Origin: Parabacteroides distasonis
GTDB lineage: Bacteria; Bacteroidota; Bacteroidia; Bacteroidales; Tannerellaceae
Direction of reading: 5' to 3'
DNA length: 37,859 bases
Assembly: GCF_004793765.1 (NCBI RefSeq)
Contig: NZ_SRYM01000042.1
Location: forward strand, 1 to 37,859
Both the position numbers and the translations under genes were made by a program. Shown piece after piece: positions 1-7,495 of this stretch. A model generated the notes under the pieces. The model made no database searches and was not told where the DNA came from. It saw only the letters and a list, made by a program, of their open reading frames with translations. Each line of letters starts with the position of its first letter. Within the stretch, counting starts at the first letter, position 1.

Positions 1-521
1 CATGAGTATGCTAATTATCGTTAACCGTATTCTGTTTTTATATTATAGTTCATATCTTTAATAAACGATCCGTCTAATTGTTTTTGATGCCAAAGATAGC
101 ATTTAGTAATTGAATTTAATGCCTTTATCAAATAAATATCGGGTAGGCACCGCATAAAAAACGGGAGGCCCGGATTGTTCACCATTCCCGCCGCGAGTCC
201 GCTCTGTCCTCGTTCTGCCCTCGTTCTGCCTTCGTTCTGCCCTCGTTCTTTAGGATCGAAGATAGAACGGATCTGGAACGGACCTGGATCTTTAACACGG
301 CGGCCCTGCTTGTTGAAAGCGATTTGGCACGGGAGGAAAGCGTGTTGTTAATAGGATGTGATCTGCGACTCGGCCGGGATCATGGGGACGGGGCGTTTGG
401 GCGAATCGGTGGTAGAGGTGATAAATTTGTGGAGTTACCGTGTCGGGCTTGTTAAAATGCAACCTTGTTGTCTTGTTTTGTTGAGAATTGAAAGAAAAAA
501 GAAGAATTTCCTTTTAAACCC
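1..521. other. Intergenic region upstream of the ilv operon
   Basis: No convincing protein gene is seen. A 76-codon frame at 358-588 has no family resemblance and runs into the ilv leader start. The first three bases read as a minus-strand ATG, and a minus-strand TATCTTTG box lies at 98-91. A divergent gene may therefore begin at the window edge, but this is only a guess. The most structured part is the pair of 11-bp tandem repeats at 196-287, listed separately. Confidence 0.5.
196..287. repeat. Two short 11-bp tandem arrays
   Basis: Positions 207-250 hold four direct units of 11 bp (TCCTCGTTCTG, CCCTCGTTCTG, CCTTCGTTCTG, CCCTCGTTCTT), with a degenerate fifth unit at 196-206. Positions 266-287 hold two further 11-bp units of another sequence (AACGGATCTGG, AACGGACCTGG). 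The period equals about one helical turn. No coding frame explains it. The role is unknown; it may be a structural or protein-binding array, or simply a slippage product. Confidence 0.75.
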
Positions 522-552
522 CTTGCGCGTATCGATTATTGTTCTACATTCG
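522..552 (+). promoter_or_regulatory. Candidate ilv operon promoter
   Basis: CTTG at 522-525 and TACATTCG at 545-552 are separated by 19 bp, each one mismatch from the Bacteroidales consensus TTTG-N19-TAnnTTTG. The -7 box starts 40 nt before the leader-peptide ATG, matching the 42 nt seen for the stronger leu promoter. That similarity is the main reason for choosing it over TAAATTTG at 422-429, whose TTTG partner sits 22 bp away. Confidence 0.5.
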
Positions 553-584
553 CGGTGTCAAACAAATAAAGACAACAGGAAAAG

Positions 585-644
585 ATGATGAACAACGTAT
601 TGCATATTATTCTCGTGGTGGTCCTTCTAGTCATTAGTAGGTAA
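585..644 (+). CDS. ilv operon leader peptide
   Basis: A 19-residue peptide, MMNNVLHIILVVVLLVISR, in which 12 residues are Ile, Leu or Val. It has two adjacent ATG codons at 585 and 588 and a TAA at 642-644. The stop lies directly against the antiterminator strand at 645. This is the arrangement of a ribosome-mediated attenuation leader: when charged Ile, Val or Leu tRNA is scarce, the ribosome stalls in the run of codons at 606-635. The peptide itself probably has no function beyond being translated. Confidence 0.88.
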   Translation: MMNNVLHIILVVVLLVISR

Positions 645-721
645 GGAGAAAGGTGTGCAAGAAGTCGTGAAGTCGTGAAGATATTTCTTAAGCCTTTCTC
701 CATATAGGGAAAGGCTTTTTT
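622..721 (+). promoter_or_regulatory. ilv transcription attenuator with competing hairpins
   Basis: Three mutually exclusive pairings can be read. Strand 2, GGAGAAAGG at 645-653, is exactly complementary to CCTTTCTCC at 693-701, giving a 9-bp antiterminator. Strand 3 (690-700) pairs instead with 707-717 to form the terminator. A pause or protector hairpin is possible between TCCTT at 622-626 and AAGGA at 643-647, extended by CTA (627-629) with TAG (638-640). A ribosome finishing the leader covers 645-653 and favours termination; a ribosome stalled upstream leaves it free for antitermination. The role in BCAA control follows from known attenuators; it is not measured here. Confidence 0.85.
690..721 (+). 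terminator. Attenuator terminator before ilvD
   Basis: An 11-bp stem (AAGCCTTTCTC at 690-700 with 707-717, one U-G pair) has a CATATA loop, followed by six T (716-721). It lies 63 bp before ilvD, so it acts inside the operon leader rather than at a gene end. Confidence 0.88.
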
Positions 722-784
722 GGTATAAATAAATTAAGGTGGAGGTGTGGGTAAAGCACCCCGCGAATAAAAAACAGGAAAGAG

Positions 785-2620
785 ATGAAGAATCCGTTAA
801 GAAGCTCATTTAGCACTGAAGGTCGTAGGATGGCCGGAGCCCGTGCGCTATGGCGTGCCAACGGGATGAAAGAGGAACAGTTCGGCAAGCCTGTTATCGC
901 TATCGTAAATTCATTTACCCAGTTCGTGCCGGGTCATACGCATTTGCATGAGATCGGGCAACTGGTCAAGGCCGAGATCGAGAAACAAGGTTGTTTCGCC
1001 GCTGAATTTAATACGATCGCTATCGACGACGGTATCGCTATGGGGCACGACGGGATGCTTTACTCGCTTCCTTCACGCGACATTATCGCGGACAGCGTGG
1101 AATATATGGTAAATGCCCATAAGGCGGACGCTATGGTTTGCGTCAGCAATTGCGATAAGATCACGCCGGGCATGCTGATGGCTTCCATGCGATTGAATAT
1201 CCCGACGGTGTTCGTGTCCGGAGGCCCGATGGAGGCTGGTGAGCTGGATGGCCGCCACCTGGATTTGATCGACGCGATGATTGAGTCCGCCGATACATCG
1301 GTAAGCGACGAGCGTATCGAGCAGGTGGAACGCCATGCGTGTCCGGGTTGCGGTTGTTGTTCCGGCATGTTTACCGCTAACTCTATGAACTGCTTGAACG
1401 AGGCGATCGGTCTGGCGCTTCCGGGTAACGGGACGATCGTGGCTACCCATAAGAACCGTATCCAGCTTTTCCGCGACGCGGCTAAGCAAATCGTTGAAAA
1501 CGCTTACAAGTACTATCGTGACGGGGATGATTCCGTGTTACCTCGCAACATCGCTACCCGCCAGGCTTTCTTGAACGCCATGTCGCTGGATATCGCCATG
1601 GGGGGGTCTACCAATACGGTGCTTCACTTATTGGCCGTGGCACAAGAGGCCGGCGCCGATTTCCATATGGAGGATATCGATATGTTATCCCGCAAGACCC
1701 CTTGCCTGTGTAAGGTAGCCCCGAATACGCACACTTATCATGTGCAAGACGTAAACCGTGCCGGTGGAATCCTCGGTATCATGAACGAGTTGATGAAAGC
1801 CGGGCTTGTGGATGGCAGCACGAGACGTGCGGACGGCCTGACCTTGGCCGAGGCTGTTGATAAATACGCCGTCACTTCCCCGAACGTAACGGAGGAGGCG
1901 ATCCGTAAATACAAGAGCGCTCCCGCTCATCGGTTCAGTATCCGGATGGGTTCCCAAGAATCTTATTATAAAGAATTAGATACGGATCGTGCCGAAGGTT
2001 GTATCCGCGACGTGGAGCACGCTTATTCCAAGGATGGCGGCTTGGCTGTTTTGAAAGGGAATATCGCCTTGGACGGATGTGTCGTAAAAACCGCCGGCGT
2101 GGATGAGAGTATTTGGGAATTCTCCGGCCCGGCGAAAGTCTTCGATTCACAGGATGCCGCTTGCGAGGGCATTTTAGGAGGCAAGGTCGTTTCAGGCGAT
2201 GTGGTCGTCATCACGTATGAGGGTCCGAAAGGGGGGCCGGGAATGCAAGAGATGTTATATCCTACCTCTTATATAAAGAGCCGTCACTTGGGTAAGGAGT
2301 GCGCTTTGATCACGGATGGTCGTTTCAGCGGCGGTACGTCCGGTCTTTCTATCGGGCATATCTCTCCCGAGGCCGCTTCCGGTGGCGCGATCGGATTGGT
2401 GAGAGACGGGGATGTCATCGAGATCAATATCCCGGAACGTTCCATCAACGTGCGGCTGAGCGACGAGGAGTTGGCCGAGCGCCGTAAGGCGGAAGAGGCG
2501 CGTGGAAAGAAAGCCTTTACGCCGCCGACGCGTCAGCGTGAGGTATCGAAAGCGTTGAGGGCGTATGGGAAGATGGTTAGCTCCGCCGATAAGGGAGGTG
2601 TAAGGATTGTTGAGGATTAA
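785..2620 (+). CDS. ilvD: Dihydroxy-acid dehydratase
   Basis: Makes 2-oxoisovalerate and 2-oxo-3-methylvalerate from the dihydroxy acids, the third common step of valine and isoleucine synthesis, in the cytoplasm. The 611 residues match the full length of the IlvD/Edd family. The start MKNPLRSSF is the only one that keeps the conserved [14 protein letters not shown] region. Iron-sulfur cysteines are visible in [12 protein letters not shown] (about residue 118) and in [17 protein letters not shown] (about 185). [19 protein letters not shown] near residue 514 is the conserved C-terminal family signature. First structural gene of the operon, 35 bp before ilvB, and controlled by the upstream attenuator. 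Confidence 0.97.
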   Translation: MKNPLRSSFSTEGRRMAGARALWRANGMKEEQFGKPVIAIVNSFTQFVPGHTHLHEIGQLVKAEIEKQGCFAAEFNTIAIDDGIAMGHDGMLYSLPSRDIIADSVEYMVNAHKADAMVCVSNCDKITPGMLMASMRLNIPTVFVSGGPMEAGELDGRHLDLIDAMIESADTSVSDERIEQVERHACPGCGCCSGMFTANSMNCLNEAIGLALPGNGTIVATHKNRIQLFRDAAKQIVENAYKYYRDGDDSVLPRNIATRQAFLNAMSLDIAMGGSTNTVLHLLAVAQEAGADFHMEDIDMLSRKTPCLCKVAPNTHTYHVQDVNRAGGILGIMNELMKAGLVDGSTRRADGLTLAEAVDKYAVTSPNVTEEAIRKYKSAPAHRFSIRMGSQESYYKELDTDRAEGCIRDVEHAYSKDGGLAVLKGNIALDGCVVKTAGVDESIWEFSGPAKVFDSQDAACEGILGGKVVSGDVVVITYEGPKGGPGMQEMLYPTSYIKSRHLGKECALITDGRFSGGTSGLSIGHISPEAASGGAIGLVRDGDVIEINIPERSINVRLSDEELAERRKAEEARGKKAFTPPTRQREVSKALRAYGKMVSSADKGGVRIVED

Positions 2621-2655
2621 AGCCAATAATATATACATTAAACACGTTATTTCTT

Positions 2656-4359
2656 ATGGAGAAACAAAAGATAACCGGCTCGGAAGCTTTGCTGAAAGCG
2701 TTGATTGCGGAAGGAGTGGATACTATCTTCGGTTATCCCGGAGGACAAGCGATACCTATTTACGACAGTTTATATGATTATAAAGACCAGTTGAGGCATG
2801 TATTGGTGCGCCACGAGCAAGGCGCTACCCATGCGGCTCAAGGATATGCCCGTGTATCCGGCAAGGTAGGAGTGACACTGGTTACTTCCGGCCCGGGCGC
2901 TACGAATACCATCACGGGTATCGCTGACGCGCTGATGGATAGTACGCCAATGGTCGTGATCGCCGGTCAAGTACCCTCGCCGTTGTTGGGAACCGACGCT
3001 TTTCAGGAAGTCGACGTGATTGGCATCACGCAACCGATCACGAAATGGGCTTATCAAATCCGCAAGCCGGAGGAGATCGCGTGGGCTGTTTCTCGTGCTT
3101 TCTATATCGCTTCTACAGGCCGTCCGGGTCCGGTTGTGCTGGATTTGGCAAAGGACGCTCAAGTCGGGCTGGTGGACTATGAATATAAGAAGGTAGATTA
3201 CGTACGTAGCTATCAACCGGAGCCGGATATCAAAAAGGATCGCATCAAGGCCGCCGCCGATTTGATCAATGGGGCCGAGAAACCCTTCTGTCTGGTCGGG
3301 CAGGGAGTTGTGCTAGGCGGTGCGGAAGAGGAATTGAAAGCGTTTCTCCAAAAGAATGATATACCTGCCGGATCTACGGTATTGGGCTTATCCGCATTGC
3401 CAACCGATTTCCCTTTGAACAAGGGAATGCTCGGTATGCATGGAAACGTAGGGCCGAACCGGAAAACGAATGAATGTGATGTATTGATCGCTATCGGTAT
3501 GCGTTTCGACGACCGTGTGACTGGCGATTTAAAGACATACGCTAAGCAAGCCAAGATTATACACCTGGATATCGACAACTCGGAAATCGGCAAGAACGTT
3601 GCCGTAGACGTAAAGGTGCTGGGTAATGCCAAGCACACGATACCGATGATCACGGCGTTGTTGGAAGAACGTAAACGCCCGGAATGGAACGCCGAGTTCG
3701 ACCGGGACGCAAAAGAGGAATACGATAAGGTAATCGAGAAGGAATTGTATCCGACCGAGGGCCAACTGAAAATGGGCGAGGTGGTCCGTAAGGTTTCCGA
3801 GGCGACCGGCAACGACGCTGTACTGGTAACCGACGTTGGGCAGAACCAGATGATGGGCGTCCGCTATTTCAAATATAAACAAACCCGCAGCGTAGTGACT
3901 TCCGGTGGTTTAGGTACGATGGGATTTGGTCTGCCGGCCGCTATGGGCGCTAAGCTCGGAGCCCCGGACCGTACGGTCTGCTTCTTTACCGGTGATGGGG
4001 GGATGCAGATGACAATTCAGGAATTGGGCACCATCATGCAGGAGAAACTGAACGTGAAGATTATCATTCTTAATAATAACTTCTTAGGGATGGTACGTCA
4101 GTGGCAGGAATTGTTCTTCCACGAGCGTTACTCGAACACCATCATGGAGAATCCTGATTTCGTGGCGATCGCCAAGGCCTATGGAATCGCCAGCCGTGCC
4201 GTTGAAAAGCGGGAGGAATTGGATGACGCTATCGCCGAGATGCTAAACCACGACGGTGCTTACGTGTTGGTCGCTAACGTGGAGACTTGCGGGATGGTAT
4301 ATCCGATGGTTCCTGCCGGGGGAAGCGTGACAAACATGATTATGGGAGACGAGAAATAA
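2656..4359 (+). CDS. ilvB: Acetolactate synthase large (catalytic) subunit
   Basis: Thiamine-diphosphate enzyme that condenses pyruvate with pyruvate or 2-oxobutyrate, the first common step of valine, leucine and isoleucine synthesis. At 567 residues it has the normal family length. GYPGGQAIPIYD (about residues 26-37), the catalytic Glu54 in RHEQGATHAAQGYAR, and the ThDP/Mg motif starting GDGG near residue 446 and ending in ILNNN are all present. TSGGLGTMGFGLPAA precedes the ThDP motif. It forms a holoenzyme with the product of the next gene, which begins 15 bp downstream. The symbol is used in the generic sense; isozyme naming (ilvB, ilvG, ilvI) cannot be decided from sequence. Confidence 0.96.
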   Translation: MEKQKITGSEALLKALIAEGVDTIFGYPGGQAIPIYDSLYDYKDQLRHVLVRHEQGATHAAQGYARVSGKVGVTLVTSGPGATNTITGIADALMDSTPMVVIAGQVPSPLLGTDAFQEVDVIGITQPITKWAYQIRKPEEIAWAVSRAFYIASTGRPGPVVLDLAKDAQVGLVDYEYKKVDYVRSYQPEPDIKKDRIKAAADLINGAEKPFCLVGQGVVLGGAEEELKAFLQKNDIPAGSTVLGLSALPTDFPLNKGMLGMHGNVGPNRKTNECDVLIAIGMRFDDRVTGDLKTYAKQAKIIHLDIDNSEIGKNVAVDVKVLGNAKHTIPMITALLEERKRPEWNAEFDRDAKEEYDKVIEKELYPTEGQLKMGEVVRKVSEATGNDAVLVTDVGQNQMMGVRYFKYKQTRSVVTSGGLGTMGFGLPAAMGAKLGAPDRTVCFFTGDGGMQMTIQELGTIMQEKLNVKIIILNNNFLGMVRQWQELFFHERYSNTIMENPDFVAIAKAYGIASRAVEKREELDDAIAEMLNHDGAYVLVANVETCGMVYPMVPAGGSVTNMIMGDEK

Positions 4360-4374
4360 GGAGGAGATGAAGCT

Positions 4375-4929
4375 ATGACAACAAAGAAATTATATACCGT
4401 TATTATCTTTTCAGAGAATATCGTAGGTCTTTTGAACCAGATAACGATTATCTTTACACGCCGGCAGTTGAACATCGAGACTCTGTCCGTCTCTCCGTCC
4501 GCTATCAAGGGTATCCATAAGTTTACGATCACGACCTTCGCCGATGAGGATATGATCGATAAGGTGGTGAAACAGATCGATAAACGTGTGGATATCTTGA
4601 AGGCTTATTATAATACGGATGAGGATCTGGTTTATCAAGAGATCGCCCTTTATAAGCTAAGTACCGAGCTTTTCATCAAGATGGGAACCGTGGAGGGCTT
4701 GATCCGTAAATACAACGCCCGTATCTTGGAGATGAACGAGACCTGCGTGGTATTGGAGAAGAGTGGCCACTATGACGAGACACAAGCCTTGTTCAATGAG
4801 TTGAGCGAGACGATCGGTGTCCTGCAATTCATCCGTTCCGGACGTGTGGCTATCACGAAGAGCAAGGTGGAGCGCTTGAGCGATATGCTGGCCGATATGG
4901 AGCGAAAGTTACAGGAAAAGCAACAATAA
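4375..4929 (+). CDS. ilvN: Acetolactate synthase small (regulatory) subunit
   Basis: Regulatory partner of IlvB that raises activity and carries feedback control. The 184 residues hold an N-terminal ACT domain (about 6-80) and a second ACT-like C-terminal half. Asn15, Gly18 and Asn33 line up with Asn11, Gly14 and Asn29 of E. coli IlvH, residues known from valine-resistant mutants, so a valine site is probably kept (inference by alignment from memory). It is slightly longer than E. coli IlvH, through the C-terminal end. Preceded by a purine-rich GGAGGAG sequence at 4361-4367, an unusually good ribosome-binding site for this phylum. Also called ilvH in many genomes. Confidence 0.94.
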   Translation: MTTKKLYTVIIFSENIVGLLNQITIIFTRRQLNIETLSVSPSAIKGIHKFTITTFADEDMIDKVVKQIDKRVDILKAYYNTDEDLVYQEIALYKLSTELFIKMGTVEGLIRKYNARILEMNETCVVLEKSGHYDETQALFNELSETIGVLQFIRSGRVAITKSKVERLSDMLADMERKLQEKQQ

Positions 4930-4935
4930 TAAGAT

Positions 4936-5661
4936 ATGGAGAAAGTAGGATTATTTCATTTCGTGGCGGAACCTTATTTAATGGATTTCCGGGGACGTGT
5001 AACGCTCCCCATGATTGGTAACTACCTGATTCACGCCGCTTCCAGCCATGCCGGAGAGCGTGGGTTCGGTTTCAATGATATGTCGGAGCGCCATACCGCT
5101 TGGGTGTTGTCCCGTCTGGCTATCGAGATGAAGGAATACCCTACAGCCTTCGATAAGATTAATTTATATACTTGGATCGATGAGGTCGGACGCCTCTTCA
5201 CCAGCCGTTGTTTTGAACTGGCGGATGAGAATGGGAAAACCTTTGGATTCGCTCGTTCTATCTGGGCGGCTATCGATGTGGAGACCCGCCGGCCTACCTT
5301 ATTGGATATAGAGGCATTGAGCAAATATATCGACGAGCGTCCGTGCCCGATCGAGAAGCCGGGTAAGATCATGCCGGCGGAGAATAAGGCGGAGGGAATC
5401 CCGTATTCGATCAAATACAGCGACTTGGATATCAACGGTCACTTCAATAGCGTGAAGTATATCGAGCATCTGCTGGATTTGTTCGATATCAACCGGTTCA
5501 AGACCCATGAGATCGGCCGTTTGGAGATCGCCTACCAATCCGAGGGTAAACAAGGCATGCCGCTTACGCTTCATAAGGTAGAGCCCGGTCCCGATAAGCA
5601 GGACATGGCTATTTGCCATGAGGGAAAGGCGATCTGTCGTGCGGCGGTTACTTGGAGATAA
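4936..5661 (+). CDS. Acyl-ACP thioesterase (FatA/FatB family)
   Basis: Predicted to hydrolyse acyl-acyl carrier protein to free fatty acid. The 241 residues form two hot-dog halves. The second half holds DLDINGHFNSVKYIEHLL (about residues 161-178), which matches the plant FatA/FatB active-site run D-x-N-x-H-x-N. A conserved acidic residue follows in GRLEIAYQSEG (about 194). Starts 6 bp after ilvN and lies 49 bp before ilvC, so it is embedded in the ilv operon and co-regulated with it. That placement suggests a link to branched-chain (iso) fatty acids made from BCAA keto-acids; this is an inference, and chain-length specificity cannot be read. Confidence 0.88.
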   Translation: MEKVGLFHFVAEPYLMDFRGRVTLPMIGNYLIHAASSHAGERGFGFNDMSERHTAWVLSRLAIEMKEYPTAFDKINLYTWIDEVGRLFTSRCFELADENGKTFGFARSIWAAIDVETRRPTLLDIEALSKYIDERPCPIEKPGKIMPAENKAEGIPYSIKYSDLDINGHFNSVKYIEHLLDLFDINRFKTHEIGRLEIAYQSEGKQGMPLTLHKVEPGPDKQDMAICHEGKAICRAAVTWR

Positions 5662-5710
5662 TGAAAGAGATACATAAATAGGTTTTTAAACATTAATAGT
5701 TAAAAAGAAA

Positions 5711-6754
5711 ATGGCACAAATGAATTTTGGCGGTGTTGTAGAGAATGTAATGACCCGCGAGGAATTTCCGTTGGAAAAGGCAAGAGAGATATTGAAAGAT
5801 GAGACAATCGCTGTTATCGGTTATGGCGTACAGGGACCGGGACAGTCATTGAACCTTCGTGACAATGGTTTCAACGTAATCGTTGGCCAACGCCAAGGTA
5901 ATACTTACGAGAAAGCGGTTGAGGACGGATGGGTTCCGGGTGAGACTCTGTTCGGTATCGAGGAGGCTTGCGACAAGGCCACGATCATCATGTGCTTGTT
6001 GTCTGATGCTGCCGTTATGTCTGTATGGCCTACGATGAAGCCTTATCTGACAGCTGGTAAGGCCTTGTATTTCTCTCACGGTTTCGCGATCACTTGGAAC
6101 GATCGTACAGGTGTTGTTCCTCCTGCGGATATTGACGTGATCATGGTCGCTCCGAAGGGTTCCGGTACGTCTTTGCGTTCTATGTTCTTGGAAGGCCGAG
6201 GCTTGAACTCTTCTTTCGCTATCTATCAAGACGCTACCGGCAAGGCGATGGATCGTACGTTGGCGTTGGGTATCGGTATCGGTTCCGGTTATTTGTTTGA
6301 GACGACTTTCATCCGTGAGGCTACTTCCGACTTGACCGGTGAGCGCGGTTCCTTGATGGGCGCTATCCAAGGTTTGTTGTTGGCTCAGTATGAGGTATTG
6401 CGCGAGAATGGACATACTCCTTCCGAGGCTTTCAACGAGACGGTCGAGGAGTTGACTCAATCCTTGATGCCTTTATTCGCTAAGAACGGTATGGACTGGA
6501 TGTATGCGAACTGCTCTACGACTGCCCAGCGTGGCGCTTTGGACTGGATGGGTCCGTTCCACGACGCTATCAAGCCGGTTGTCGAGAAATTGTATGCGAA
6601 CGTAAAATGCGGTAACGAGGCTCAGATCTCTATCGACTCAAACTCTAAGCCGGATTATCGTGAGAAATTGGAGGCTGAATTGAAGGCATTGCGCGAGAGC
6701 GAGATGTGGCAGACAGCTGTTACTGTACGCAAGCTTCGTCCGGAGAACAACTGA
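5711..6754 (+). CDS. ilvC: Ketol-acid reductoisomerase
   Basis: Isomerises and reduces acetolactate or acetohydroxybutyrate with NAD(P)H and Mg2+, the second common step of BCAA synthesis. 347 residues, close to the short (class I) form. The Rossmann motif is GYGVQGPGQSLNLRDNG (about residues 37-53), the catalytic HGF motif follows near residue 124, and VAPKGSGTSLR and the acidic Mg-binding segment DLTGERGSLMGA lie downstream. SSFAIYQDATGKA resembles the plant and Bacteroidetes versions. Last gene of the ilv operon; a hairpin at 6817-6845 follows. Confidence 0.96.
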   Translation: MAQMNFGGVVENVMTREEFPLEKAREILKDETIAVIGYGVQGPGQSLNLRDNGFNVIVGQRQGNTYEKAVEDGWVPGETLFGIEEACDKATIIMCLLSDAAVMSVWPTMKPYLTAGKALYFSHGFAITWNDRTGVVPPADIDVIMVAPKGSGTSLRSMFLEGRGLNSSFAIYQDATGKAMDRTLALGIGIGSGYLFETTFIREATSDLTGERGSLMGAIQGLLLAQYEVLRENGHTPSEAFNETVEELTQSLMPLFAKNGMDWMYANCSTTAQRGALDWMGPFHDAIKPVVEKLYANVKCGNEAQISIDSNSKPDYREKLEAELKALRESEMWQTAVTVRKLRPENN

Positions 6755-6816
6755 ATAATTGAAAATGGAGAATTGAGAATTGAAAATTAGGATAGTATTT
6801 AATTGTTGATTGATAG

Positions 6817-6845
6817 AGGCGGGTCACTTGTGGGTGGCTCGCCTT
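6817..6845 (+). terminator. Hairpin after ilvC, between convergent genes
   Basis: AGGCGGGTCAC (6817-6827) pairs with GTGGCTCGCCT (6834-6844) as 11 bp with two G-U pairs and a six-base loop. Only a weak T tract follows. It lies 9 bp before the stop of the minus-strand toxin gene, so it could serve both directions. Just upstream, 6758-6789 holds near-repeats of GAATTG and AATTGAAAA, which are common in Bacteroidales intergenic DNA. Confidence 0.6.
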
Positions 6846-6853
6846 GCTTTATG

Positions 6854-7195
6854 TCATTCGATGTGGATATTCCTTGTCTTCTTGATCTTCCGCATACTGG
6901 ATGCGGAATGGACGATGTCCAGCACCTCGATGCGTTCCTCGGTGATGCGGTAGATGATAAGGTGTGAATCCAAGATGATGTTCCGGTACATACGGCTTTT
7001 CGTAGTTAGGTGCCGGCATTCGGGATAATAAGGATACGTTCGGTCTAACTCGTATAAGATGGCTTTTATCTTGTTAGCGTATAATTCCGCTTGGTAGAAT
7101 CCAAATAAGTCAAGGCCTTGAACATATACATTATCATAACTCTCCCAAAATGAGCTACTGGTTATAACCTGCTTTTGAGTAGGTCTTGCTTCCAT
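6854..7195 (-). CDS. RelE/ParE-family toxin
   Basis: A 113-residue basic protein with the small RelE/ParE fold pattern: an N-terminal helix pair (SFWESYDNVYVQGLDLFGFY, then ANKIKAILYEL) and a C-terminal beta part, RNIILDSHLIIYRITEERIEVLDIVHS, which is the most characteristic segment. RelE relatives cut mRNA on the ribosome and ParE relatives poison gyrase; which applies here cannot be told. Its start overlaps the end of the antitoxin gene by 34 nt, implying translational coupling. Its stop converges on the ilvC hairpin. Confidence 0.75.
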   Translation of the reverse strand: MEARPTQKQVITSSSFWESYDNVYVQGLDLFGFYQAELYANKIKAILYELDRTYPYYPECRHLTTKSRMYRNIILDSHLIIYRITEERIEVLDIVHSASSMRKIKKTRNIHIE

Positions 7196-7398
7196 GCCTC
7201 AAAACGTTTAAAACCTTCATCCAGGGTTAGGAACGGCCCCTTCTCAATCTCATGGATATGTTCCCATATCTCCTCTTGGGTGAATTGGATGGGGCGGGTG
7301 GGATCCCATTGGGGGGCGGTCGGGGCGGTTTTGGCCTTGCGTGTCCTTGCGGCCTTGGCCGCTGTTTCTTTTACGGGGATGTTACTTAATTTCGTCAT
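7162..7398 (-). CDS. Antitoxin of the RelE/ParE-type pair
   Basis: 78 residues lying directly before, and overlapping, the toxin gene. A basic, Ala/Lys/Thr-rich N-terminus (about 1-28) is followed by FTQEEIWEHIHEIEKGPFLTLDEGFKRFEAWKQDLL, a helical segment typical of the toxin-wrapping part of small antitoxins. A clear DNA-binding motif cannot be identified. A minus-strand TACATTTG box at 7435-7428 sits 30 nt before the ATG and is the likely promoter core. The call rests mainly on the partner gene and on size and order. Confidence 0.65.
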   Translation of the reverse strand: MTKLSNIPVKETAAKAARTRKAKTAPTAPQWDPTRPIQFTQEEIWEHIHEIEKGPFLTLDEGFKRFEAWKQDLLKSRL

Positions 7399-7427
7399 AG
7401 TCGTAATCCTTATTAATTCGTGTGGGG

Positions 7428-7435
7428 CAAATGTA
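7428..7435 (-). promoter_or_regulatory. -7 box for the toxin-antitoxin pair
   Basis: TACATTTG on the minus strand fits TAnnTTTG exactly and lies 30 nt before the antitoxin ATG. No good TTTG box is found 19 bp further upstream. Confidence 0.45.
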
Positions 7436-7495
7436 CGGAATATAGTTGGTAATTAATAGTTAATAAGGGATAATGGTTTGCGGATGACGCTGGAA

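Noticed and set aside
325-342. A second TGGCAC sequence that could be a sigma-54 promoter
   Set aside because: The GC doublet expected 10 bp after the GG is absent (AA instead), so it fails the spacing rule.
358-588. A 76-codon frame upstream of the ilv leader
   Set aside because: It has no family resemblance, lies over the candidate promoter and ends inside the leader-peptide start.
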